A DNA stretch of 5,626 nucleotides from Desulfurococcales archaeon (GCA_027083045.1 JALWQP010000067.1:295-5920); one strand, 5' to 3'. Counted from the stretch's first letter, positions 1 through 5,622 are shown. Notes: generated by a model not told the origin, from the letters alone. Made by a program: numbers and translations.

Positions 1-430
1 ATACTACCAGGTCCCTGATACTCAGCCCTGAAGAAAATAACTTAACAGAAACCTTGTAGTTCCCGGCCGGTGTTTTCTCGATCTTATCTATAGGTATGAA
101 TCTCCACCCCGTCCCATGTCCAACGACCTTAACAGCAATAAAGGCATAGCCGCTACTCCTCTTGACAAACTCCATAAGCTTAGATACTTGGTTTCCAGGA
201 ACATAGAGGTCACGCTCTTCACGCATGGTTTTGACCTCGAACGCTAGGACGACGCCATTCCTTATTGCCACGACGTCCGGAACGGCGAACCTCCTCGCCC
301 TAGCACCACTAGCGGGCGCACGCATTACGGCGAAGCCTTTCTTCCACAGCTTCATTAATAGGTCTCTCTCGTGACTGAACCCTCTTCGTCTTCTGTCTGT
401 CAAGACATTATCAACCCATATCCATACCAT
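1..430 (-). CDS. hjc: Holliday junction resolvase Hjc (3' end cut by window edge)
   Basis: This gene encodes the archaeal Holliday junction resolvase, a dimeric metal-dependent nuclease that cuts four-way DNA junctions during recombination and repair. The 143 residues visible read from ATG at 430 and run off the left edge without a stop. The family is usually about 130-150 residues, so little is missing. The nuclease-fold motifs are in order: the GFSHERDL helix with catalytic Glu21, the RAPASGAR basic segment at residues 37-44, Asp52 in VPDVVAI, and Glu65-Val-Lys67 in the E-x-K motif. An in-frame TAA two codons upstream makes ATG-430 the longest start. A TTG at 403 would give MTDRRRRGFSHERDL, closer to typical family N-termini, and has a GGTTGAT sequence just upstream, so it is a real alternative. 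It follows feoB by 39 bp on the same strand and is probably co-transcribed. The family call is firm; the start is not. Confidence 0.9.
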   Translation of the reverse strand, partial: MVWIWVDNVLTDRRRRGFSHERDLLMKLWKKGFAVMRAPASGARARRFAVPDVVAIRNGVVLAFEVKTMREERDLYVPGNQVSKLMEFVKRSSGYAFIAVKVVGHGTGWRFIPIDKIEKTPAGNYKVSVKLFSSGLSIRDLVV

Positions 431-469
431 TGTTTAGAATGTTGTTCCTCGGTCTAAGAGATAATTCTT

Positions 470-2572
470 CTATATGATCAGTGATAAACCATACGTTATC
501 AACATGGCGACATAGGCGACGCCCAACATCAAAGCAATAGTGGCTAGTGTGTGCCTTACACTTCTTGACTCGCTGTATATCACTGCGATTGTTGCTATGC
601 AAGGAACATAGAGGACGACGAAAACAGTGAGAGCTGATAGCTGTGACGCTGTAAGACCTAGGAGCGTGAGCGCTTGCTGTGGTGAAGCAGTGCCCGTCAG
701 GATCGTCAAGGTCTCAATAACTGCCTCCTTAGCGATAAACCCGATGAGTAGTGCGAAGGCAATTATCCAAGCCTTGCCCGGCTCTATCCCTATAGGATAT
801 ACTATTGGGGATAAGTAGTGAGAGAAAACAGCTGCTAAGCTCTCACCAGGATCATCAGTAAGGGCTAGGCTCGGAGAAACATTGACGAGGAACCAGATAA
901 GAATACTTAGGCTAAATATGATTGTACCTGCTTTCTTCAGGAAATGCTTGCTATTATCCCATACATGCCACCATAAAACTTTCCCGAGAGGCCTATGTAT
1001 TGGCGGGAGCTCCAATACTATCTCGGGCTCCTTCCTGCCAGTCTTTTTCTTCTCATATATATAGAGGATCTTATTTACAACTGCAAAAGCAAGAAATGCT
1101 GCAGAGTAGCCGAGAACCACGAGTAGTGCCCCATAACCACTTACAAGGCTTGACGCGAACGCAAGTATGACGACAAGCCGGGCCTGACACGGTATGAACG
1201 GTAGTGTCATAAGTAATCGTAGTCTCTCGGACCTACTTGGAATAGCTCTTGTAGCGAGTATGGCGGGGACATTGCATCCGAGACTCATAGTCATGGGGAA
1301 TATTGCGTGGCCTGACACGCCTATCTTTGAAAGAGGACCGTGGAGACTGACCGCCATGCGGGGAGCAATGCCTGAATCCTCCAGTATTGCTAGGAAGAGG
1401 CTGACAATCATTATGAGGGGAAGGAATATCAGGACGCTACCCACACCACTGATTATCCCGTTTGCCACAAGGTCTGTTAACCATGACTCGCCAAAGCTAT
1501 TGATTATCCAGGAGCTGATCCATGAGAAGAGTTTCTCCATGAGTCCCCCAATACTGTACTCCTCAACCGCAGAGGCCGCGTCATGCATTCCTAGGGAATC
1601 AAGCAGGATATTTAAGGGAAACCCTGTATTGATTGTGAACGCGATCATAAACATGCCTAGAAGTATAGTGAGGCTGAGAACCGGGCCTATGAATGGCCTG
1701 TAGAAGAGTCTTGTAAACCGCTCGAAGCCTCCTTTCTTTATCTCTAGCCTAACAATGGCATCTCCCAGTATTCTCTGGAGGTACTCGAATCTTTTCTTAG
1801 CTAGAAGCTCAGCCGGGTCACGATGGAAGATCCTCTTTATCTCCTCCCTTACCTTTGCAATCTCCTCAGCAATATCCTCGCCGCATACTCCTCTGACGTA
1901 CTTGTAGAGGTCATTATCTCCCTCCAATAATCTCAGAGCCGTCCACCTGATCGGATACTCCATTCGATCCTCATATTGTTTGAGAAGAGACTCCACAGAG
2001 GATACATAGGGTTCTAGCTCCCCATAATCTATTCTAAGTGGTTTTTTCCTACCTGTTCTCCCCTGCGCAACATCTATAGTTGTTCTCAGTAAACTACGGA
2101 TGCCACGCAGTGTCGCCGCCGAAACTGGAACCACTGGCACGCCAAGCCTTTTCGATATCAGGTCATAGTTTATGTGGACACCGTGCGCATGGGCTGCGTC
2201 GCTTTTTGTGAAACCTATGACTACCTTCTCCGTCATTTCTAGTGCCTGGATGGCGAGATACATTGTCCGCTCGGGATTAAGGCTATCCACAAGTACTATT
2301 ACGGCGTCGGGGCGCCCGCTCAAAATATAGTTTCTAGCTATCCGTTCCTCCAGGGAGAGTGTCGAGAAACCATAGATTCCTGGAAGATCTATGAGCTTAA
2401 TTCTGCTTCCATTAAAATCCGTTTCTCCCGCATGAACCTCTACGGTCACGCCAGGCCAGTTGGCGACGCGTGCTTTTCTACCAGTTAGTATATTGAATAG
2501 TGTTGACTTACCAACATTCGGCTGCCCTATTATGGCTATCTCATATTCTTTCTTATGTGTTGATCGGCTCAA
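470..2572 (-). CDS. feoB: Ferrous iron transport protein B (FeoB)
   Basis: FeoB is the inner-membrane Fe(II) importer with a cytoplasmic GTP-binding domain. The 700-residue length is normal for the family. The N-terminal G domain shows G1 GQPNVGKS (16-23), the NWPGVTVE switch with G2 Thr43, G3 DLPG (62-65), G4 as TKSD (122-125, Thr where FeoB usually has Asn) and G5 around PVSA (149-152). A helical linker (about 175-280) precedes the membrane domain. The membrane domain has two Gate/nucleoside-recognition repeats: GCNVPAI (432-438, Cys433) and PFIPCQARL (458-466, Cys462), then GFIAKEAVIETL (611-622) and YVPCIATI (655-662, Cys658). All key gate cysteines and the KE motif are present, so it looks functional. 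The start is TTG at 2572. It is supported by a strong GAGGAGG seven bases upstream, inside the end of feoA, which implies translational coupling with feoA. No FeoC is visible. Confidence 0.97.
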   Translation of the reverse strand: MSRSTHKKEYEIAIIGQPNVGKSTLFNILTGRKARVANWPGVTVEVHAGETDFNGSRIKLIDLPGIYGFSTLSLEERIARNYILSGRPDAVIVLVDSLNPERTMYLAIQALEMTEKVVIGFTKSDAAHAHGVHINYDLISKRLGVPVVPVSAATLRGIRSLLRTTIDVAQGRTGRKKPLRIDYGELEPYVSSVESLLKQYEDRMEYPIRWTALRLLEGDNDLYKYVRGVCGEDIAEEIAKVREEIKRIFHRDPAELLAKKRFEYLQRILGDAIVRLEIKKGGFERFTRLFYRPFIGPVLSLTILLGMFMIAFTINTGFPLNILLDSLGMHDAASAVEEYSIGGLMEKLFSWISSWIINSFGESWLTDLVANGIISGVGSVLIFLPLIMIVSLFLAILEDSGIAPRMAVSLHGPLSKIGVSGHAIFPMTMSLGCNVPAILATRAIPSRSERLRLLMTLPFIPCQARLVVILAFASSLVSGYGALLVVLGYSAAFLAFAVVNKILYIYEKKKTGRKEPEIVLELPPIHRPLGKVLWWHVWDNSKHFLKKAGTIIFSLSILIWFLVNVSPSLALTDDPGESLAAVFSHYLSPIVYPIGIEPGKAWIIAFALLIGFIAKEAVIETLTILTGTASPQQALTLLGLTASQLSALTVFVVLYVPCIATIAVIYSESRSVRHTLATIALMLGVAYVAMLITYGLSLII

Positions 2573-2810
2573 CGATTATCCTCCTCGCGATCCCTCTTCC
2601 AATAGCTACTTCGACGCCCATTACCCTGATTATGATGGGGCCTCTTCCAATGTTCATTACAACGTCGACTATGACGCCCGGAGTTAACCCCATCTGGTAT
2701 AACCTGTATATCCATCCACCCCTACCTATGATCTCGACTATTCTCGCCCTACTACCGCTAGGCAGTTCTTCCAGCACTACTGTTCGGCTGTACGCGTTCA
2801 CTTCGTCCAC
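2553..2810 (-). CDS. feoA: Ferrous iron transport protein A (FeoA)
   Basis: FeoA is a small cytoplasmic SH3-like protein that works with FeoB in Fe(II) uptake. The 85-residue product has the FeoA layout: an opening VVLEELPSGSRARIVEI strand region (residues 11-27), a YRLYQMGLTPG turn (35-45) equivalent to the usual LxxLGLxPG, then strands VDVVMNIGRGPIIIRVMG and a final VAIGRGIARRIIVEP. It overlaps feoB by 20 bp and is the first gene of the feo operon. The longest start is GTG at 2810. A second in-frame GTG at 2801 has AGGTG six bases before it, overlapping the first start, and may be the true initiation site; the difference is only three residues. The promoter and iron-box-like operator lie immediately upstream, so iron-dependent repression is likely. 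Confidence 0.93.
   Translation of the reverse strand: MDEVNAYSRTVVLEELPSGSRARIVEIIGRGGWIYRLYQMGLTPGVIVDVVMNIGRGPIIIRVMGVEVAIGRGIARRIIVEPINT
2580..2586 (-). promoter_or_regulatory. feoB ribosome binding site
   Basis: The minus strand reads GAGGAGG, followed by the seven bases ATAATCG and then the TTG start of feoB at 2572. This is a near-ideal Shine-Dalgarno sequence. It sits inside the feoA coding region and decides in favour of the TTG start. Confidence 0.8.
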
Positions 2811-2826
2811 CTTTCCGTAAGAAAAA

Positions 2827-2844
2827 TGTTAGGCTAACCTAACA
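2827..2844. promoter_or_regulatory. Iron-box-like operator (DtxR/IdeR/MDR1 type) of the feo operon
   Basis: The plus strand reads TGTTAGGCTAACCTAACA: perfect 7-bp inverted arms TGTTAGG and CCTAACA around the spacer CTAA, with 16 of 18 positions palindromic. On the minus strand, starting at 2842, TTAGGTTAGCCTAAC matches the first 15 positions of the bacterial DtxR consensus TTAGGTTAGCCTAACCTAA, and one of the remaining four also matches (16 of 19). The predicted feoA transcription start, about 26 bp from the centre of the TATA box, falls within it. A metal-loaded repressor bound here would block initiation. That a DtxR-family protein binds is inferred from this match and from the gene it controls; no such regulator is encoded in the window. 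Confidence 0.75.
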
Positions 2845-2858
2845 CTCTCTCTCAATTC

Positions 2859-2867
2859 ATATATTAA
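2859..2867 (-). promoter_or_regulatory. TATA box of the feoAB(-hjc) operon
   Basis: The minus strand reads TTAATATAT, a good archaeal TATA element. It is centred about 53 bp upstream of GTG-2810, which predicts a transcription start near 2837 and a leader of about 25 bases. No strong BRE is obvious upstream of it. Confidence 0.55.
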
Positions 2868-2878
2868 CTAACAACGGC

Positions 2879-2886
2879 TTAATATT
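2879..2886 (+). promoter_or_regulatory. Possible TATA box of the VTT/DedA-like gene
   Basis: The plus strand reads TTAATATT about 57 bp upstream of the TTG start at 2940, giving a predicted start of transcription near 2908. It lies back to back with the feo promoter in the 129-bp intergenic region. It rests on base composition and spacing only. Confidence 0.3.
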
Positions 2887-2939
2887 CTTGACTTTGAATT
2901 ACAGTTTGAACAGTGGATAGAAGCAAGTGGTAATGCAGA

Positions 2940-3635
2940 TTGACAGACATAGGAAACATATTATGGAGCATCATATCACAATACGGTGTCCTAGGAGTAT
3001 TCCTTGTCTCCCTACTAGGAAACGCCATACCGTACAGCACCATACCGTATCTTATCTTCATCATACTCTATAGTGGAACAATCCAGGACCCCATAACCAA
3101 TCTCCTCATAACCCTAGCGGGAGGCCTAGGAGCTGCAGTTGGAAAAGTGATAGTTTACTACTTCGGAGTAGGGATAAGGAAACTGATACCCAATAATATG
3201 AAAAAGAACATGGAGGTATTCATAAGGATCAGCCGGCAGAGCGTATTTCTCGCAGTTTTCTTGTTCGCGGCGCTCCCGCTCCCCGACGACATATTATATG
3301 TTCCTCTCGGCGCGATGAGATACGATCTCCCCAAGTTCTTCATAGCTTTGTTGGCCGGAAAAATAGTTATAACGGGAACAGCTGTTTATTTCGGCTACAC
3401 GGTATCATGGCTTATCGGTAATGGTGGAAAAGCTCCATGGTATATCATAGTGCCAGCCCTGATCATTATATCGCTCCTGCTAACCTATATCGTGGCCAAG
3501 ATAGACTGGGCTAGAGCTGTAAAAATAACGGAGGAAAAAGGGCTATGGGATGGGATAAAATTCGTCGTAGAACAAACAGTTAAGGCTCTCATGGATCTCA
3601 TACTATGGCCTATCAGGAAGATCAGGGCTCAATAG
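2940..3635 (+). CDS. VTT/DedA-like integral membrane protein
   Basis: This gene encodes a 231-residue polytopic membrane protein with about six hydrophobic segments: residues 7-30, 31-47, 52-78, 101-125, 131-159 and 167-188. A charged, amphipathic C-terminal tail (189-231) probably lies in the cytoplasm. The pattern resembles the VTT (SNARE-associated/DedA) family: a glycine-rich helix GGLGAAVGK (61-69), then FLFAALPLPDDILYVPLGAM (107-126) at the re-entrant position, and an ALLAGK segment (136-141). DedA/VTT proteins are linked to lipid scrambling, lipid-carrier recycling and membrane homeostasis; the substrate here cannot be read from sequence. The start is TTG at 2940, with a stop codon three codons upstream in frame and no better start nearby. 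Its ribosome site is weak (GTGGTAA). It is divergent from feoA, and its last 14 bp overlap the end of alaX, which runs in the opposite direction. Confidence 0.72.
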   Translation: MTDIGNILWSIISQYGVLGVFLVSLLGNAIPYSTIPYLIFIILYSGTIQDPITNLLITLAGGLGAAVGKVIVYYFGVGIRKLIPNNMKKNMEVFIRISRQSVFLAVFLFAALPLPDDILYVPLGAMRYDLPKFFIALLAGKIVITGTAVYFGYTVSWLIGNGGKAPWYIIVPALIIISLLLTYIVAKIDWARAVKITEEKGLWDGIKFVVEQTVKALMDLILWPIRKIRAQ

Positions 3636-4365
3636 TGTATCTTATCCGAGTAATACCTCTGCCCTTACTTTCCCTTTTCAACAACTTTATTCTCCCGACC
3701 TCCTTGGTATTAGCCGCATGTGTTCCGCCGCACGGGAAAGCGCATAGATCCTCGATCTCTAATATCCTGATCCTCTTCAACCCCTCGTGGAGCTCGGTAA
3801 GCCTCTCGCCGAATCTTTCCAAGTACTTCTCAGCTTCATCTCTGTCCATGACTCGCACTATGTGTCGAAGACCAGCCTCAACGATCTTATTTGCTTCCTC
3901 CTCGATTCTAGGCAGATCGCTACGCTTAATCCGCGCTGTATAATCGTCATAGCTATAATCAACACCAATGGCTCCGCCAGCAAATCTAGCGTTGAATAGC
4001 TTCTTAACAACACACCCAATAATATGGGCAGCTGTATGCATCCTCATGAGCCTATATCTTCTATCCCAGTCTAATGCTCCATGAACCGTATCGCCTATTT
4101 TTGGCATCCTTCCCTCTAATACTCCCTCGTGAACTATCCTGTCGCCATCAAGATACGTTTTCTCTACAATTAGGCGCCATCCATCACCTACAAGGACACC
4201 GGTATCGCAGGGCTGACCTCCACCACCAGGATAGAAGCATGTCTGGTCAAGCACTACGCAGATCTTGTCATCCTTGCTCCATGCATCAACCACTATCGCT
4301 TCGAACTCCTTCATATACTGATCTTCATAATACAGTTTACGTGTGCCGAGCAACCCGTCCACCAC
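3622..4365 (-). CDS. alaX: Alanyl-tRNA editing protein AlaX (AlaX-M type)
   Basis: AlaX is a free-standing homologue of the alanyl-tRNA synthetase editing domain. It hydrolyses Ser-tRNA(Ala), and in some members Gly-tRNA(Ala), in trans. The 247 residues begin with TRKLYYEDQY (8-17), typical of the AlaX-M class. The N-terminal barrel has DQTCFYPGGGGQPCDTG (40-56). The zinc site is complete: HTAAH (110-114) supplies the HxxxH histidines, and CGGTH (212-216) supplies the CxxxH pair. GRIKLLKRES (224-233) and RIRYTIE follow. It lies downstream of an Lrp gene in the same frame, 42 bp after the Lrp stop by the long start, and is probably co-transcribed with it. GTG at 4365 is the longest likely start. 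TTG at 4353 is an alternative: GGTGGTGG lies just upstream of it, and it brings the N-terminus closer to relatives. The 3' end overlaps the convergent membrane-protein gene. Confidence 0.92.
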   Translation of the reverse strand: MVDGLLGTRKLYYEDQYMKEFEAIVVDAWSKDDKICVVLDQTCFYPGGGGQPCDTGVLVGDGWRLIVEKTYLDGDRIVHEGVLEGRMPKIGDTVHGALDWDRRYRLMRMHTAAHIIGCVVKKLFNARFAGGAIGVDYSYDDYTARIKRSDLPRIEEEANKIVEAGLRHIVRVMDRDEAEKYLERFGERLTELHEGLKRIRILEIEDLCAFPCGGTHAANTKEVGRIKLLKRESKGRGITRIRYTIEP

Positions 4366-4383
4366 CAGGGTTACTGCTTTGAT

Positions 4384-4425
4384 AAGCTAGAGACATATAT
4401 CTCCAAGCTAGAGACATATATCTCC
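4384..4425. repeat. Perfect 21-bp tandem duplication across the lrp stop codon
   Basis: Positions 4384-4404 and 4405-4425 are identical, head to tail, 21 bp each. Each copy holds the near-palindrome GAGACATATATCTC (12 of 14 positions pair). The right-hand copy covers the final residues GDICL, the TAG stop and one further codon of the Lrp gene. The left-hand copy repeats these in frame in the lrp-alaX spacer. The 21-bp period equals seven codons and about two helical turns. Confidence 0.9.
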
Positions 4426-4854
4426 GTAGATATTCTCCTGGATAATAGCAGGGCAAACCCTTTTGACGCCCGGCATGCCCATGATTTTGTCGTGTATCTC
4501 GGCGTATTCCCTTTGGTCTTTCGCCCATATGACGGTCATGATGTCATGGTCTCCGCTTGTTATCGCTATGTATTTCACCTGCTTGAATTTCTTCAGCTCC
4601 CTTATGATATCGAATAGTTTCTCTGGCTCGGTATCCACGCCTACAATGGCTACTACATTGTATCCAAGAGTCTTCGGGTCTACTAGGATCGTGAACTTCT
4701 TGATAACACCTATTTCCTCTAGTTTCCTTATCCTCTTTATGACGGCTACATCGCTTATGCCTACTTTCTGGGCTATCTCGGTGTATGGTATTCTCCCGTT
4801 CTCCGTCAGCATATCGATTATCTTCATGTCTTTCTCGTCTACTTTGTACCTCAT
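4408..4854 (-). CDS. Lrp/AsnC family transcriptional regulator
   Basis: This 148-residue protein has the standard feast/famine architecture. An N-terminal winged helix-turn-helix covers residues 5-52, with helix TEIAQKVG (25-32), turn IS, and recognition helix VAVIKRIRKLEEIGVI (36-51). It is joined through VDPKTLGYN (58-66) to a C-terminal RAM ligand-binding and oligomerisation domain (67-140), with the TSGDHDIM motif (99-106) typical of the family. Such proteins form dimers and octamers that sense amino acids and bind DNA in archaea. ATG at 4854 is preceded nine bases upstream by GGAGGAC, a clear ribosome site. It is the first gene of a unit with alaX. A palindrome over its own promoter suggests autoregulation. 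The C-terminal GDICL and stop lie within a 21-bp tandem duplication. The ligand cannot be told from sequence; the alaX partner hints at amino-acid sensing. Confidence 0.93.
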   Translation of the reverse strand: MRYKVDEKDMKIIDMLTENGRIPYTEIAQKVGISDVAVIKRIRKLEEIGVIKKFTILVDPKTLGYNVVAIVGVDTEPEKLFDIIRELKKFKQVKYIAITSGDHDIMTVIWAKDQREYAEIHDKIMGMPGVKRVCPAIIQENIYGDICL

Positions 4855-4863
4855 GGTGTTTGT

Positions 4864-4868
4864 CCTCC
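4864..4868 (-). promoter_or_regulatory. lrp ribosome binding site
   Basis: The minus strand reads GGAGG, then nine bases to ATG-4854. It supports the ATG start. It also implies a leadered mRNA, which favours the promoter-distal TATA candidate (near 4906-4914) over the one near 4884-4896, because the latter would place the transcription start downstream of this site. Confidence 0.7.
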
Positions 4869-4896
4869 GGTTTTCCTCAATATAGATATTATATAT

Positions 4897-4919
4897 GTAC
4901 TAACCTAATATATTAGTAC
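4897..4919. promoter_or_regulatory. Nested palindromes over the lrp promoter; probable autoregulatory operator
   Basis: GTACTAA (4897-4903) and TTAGTAC (4913-4919) form a perfect 7-bp inverted repeat with a 9-base spacer. Within it, CTAATATATTAG (4905-4916) is a perfect 12-bp palindrome whose centre is shifted from that of the outer repeat. The inner palindrome doubles as a TATA-like element. Read leftward it predicts a transcription start near 4884 and a leader of about 30 bases containing the GGAGG. A protein bound here would compete with TBP. Lrp-family regulators commonly control their own genes, so the neighbouring Lrp is the first candidate; the binder itself is inferred. Confidence 0.55.
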
Positions 4920-4961
4920 CCTGAAATCATTACAAAAACATATCTAACTATTACAGCAATA

Positions 4962-4971
4962 TTTAATTATA
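4962..4971 (+). promoter_or_regulatory. Possible TATA box of the rightmost gene
   Basis: The plus strand reads TTTAATTATA. A start of transcription about 26 bp from its centre falls near 4992. That gives an essentially leaderless message for TTG-4996 or a leader of about 16 bases for ATG-5008. No Shine-Dalgarno sequence precedes either start, which fits a leaderless or short-leader crenarchaeal transcript. Confidence 0.4.
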
Positions 4972-4995
4972 GCGTATCTAAGCACTACAAAATTA

Positions 4996-5622
4996 TTGGC
5001 GACACAAATGACTAACACGGGGATAACCAAGTTCTGGAAATACTTCTTTCAGGAAAGAAAAGAACTATTGAAAAGAATATGTGAAGGTAGCGTCGGGATG
5101 GATGTCTTTATGCTGGGTTTTACGAGGGCGACGCCAGTAGTGATAACGTATGGCCCGGCTGGGCCTAACGGTAGTGTTAAAATGGTCGGCCCGGTTCCGA
5201 AGAAAAGATACATTCTTGAATATGTTGAGAAAGCCGAGAAATACGCTTATGGAGAAATACTTGATCCTAGGAAAGCTGCATGTCTTCTTTGCAACGAATT
5301 CTATATTGATGAGAAAATCGATTCAACACTTATAGGAGGCCTAGAGATGGGGTTCAATCACACATGGGAAAACCTAAAATTCAATCGGGAAGCAACTCTT
5401 CTCTTCTATACCCCTCCAACTACCAGTTATGAGGTCCGAACACTTGTAGAGATAATAGTGGACGACAACAATCCTTATAAGAGGTTCCTGAATGCTTTCC
5501 ACGACATTTTTCATAAACCACATAGTGGGAGAAGCAATTATCCAGCTCTCTTGTTCAGGGTCAAGGAGATATACGATAATTCATCGACAAGAAACGGTTT
5601 TGGGAAGAAAATATATCCTTAA
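4996..5622 (+). CDS. Unrecognised archaeal protein, 204-208 residues
   Basis: I do not recognise this family with confidence. It is a complete soluble-looking protein with no signal peptide or membrane segment. Residues 11-31 form a charged helix (FWKYFFQERKELLKRI). The middle has a glycine/proline-rich stretch TYGPAGPNGS (51-60) and a CLLC pair (96-99). The segment NLKFNREATLLFYTPP followed by VRTLVEIIVDD (126-157) loosely resembles the strand-turn-strand of FMN-binding split-barrel (PNPOx-like) proteins. That is only a suggestion and the cofactor motifs are not clear. The C-terminal region (158-208) is mixed and basic. TTG at 4996 is the longest start and ATG at 5008 an equally good one; neither has a ribosome site. 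It is divergent from lrp and shares a 141-bp intergenic region with it. Its codon use looks more A-rich (AAA, GAA) than feoB's. It ends four bases before the window edge. Confidence 0.7.
   Translation: MATQMTNTGITKFWKYFFQERKELLKRICEGSVGMDVFMLGFTRATPVVITYGPAGPNGSVKMVGPVPKKRYILEYVEKAEKYAYGEILDPRKAACLLCNEFYIDEKIDSTLIGGLEMGFNHTWENLKFNREATLLFYTPPTTSYEVRTLVEIIVDDNNPYKRFLNAFHDIFHKPHSGRSNYPALLFRVKEIYDNSSTRNGFGKKIYP

Noticed and set aside
1194..1703. Plus-strand open frame of 169 codons
   Set aside because: It is antisense to the membrane domain of feoB, with no ribosome site and no recognisable protein features; feoB is certain here.
3636..3680. Pyrimidine-rich stretch as terminator for the membrane-protein gene
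   Set aside because: CTTTCCCTTTTC downstream is inside alaX coding sequence and is not a clean T-run; there is too little support to list it.
4384..4425. CRISPR or a larger repeat array
   Set aside because: There are only two adjacent copies with no spacer, so it is a simple tandem duplication.
4337..4528. Minus-strand frame reading RYMSLA twice through the tandem repeat
   Set aside because: It overlaps the end of lrp and the start of alaX in another frame. The peptide repeat merely reflects the 21-bp duplication.
4463..4885. Plus-strand open frame of 140 codons with hydrophobic-looking translation
   Set aside because: It lies antisense to the secure Lrp gene; the hydrophobic look is a by-product of the complementary codons.
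4996..5622. Firm call as a pyridoxamine-phosphate-oxidase-like flavoprotein
   Set aside because: Only one short stretch is reminiscent of that fold, and flavin-binding residues cannot be identified.
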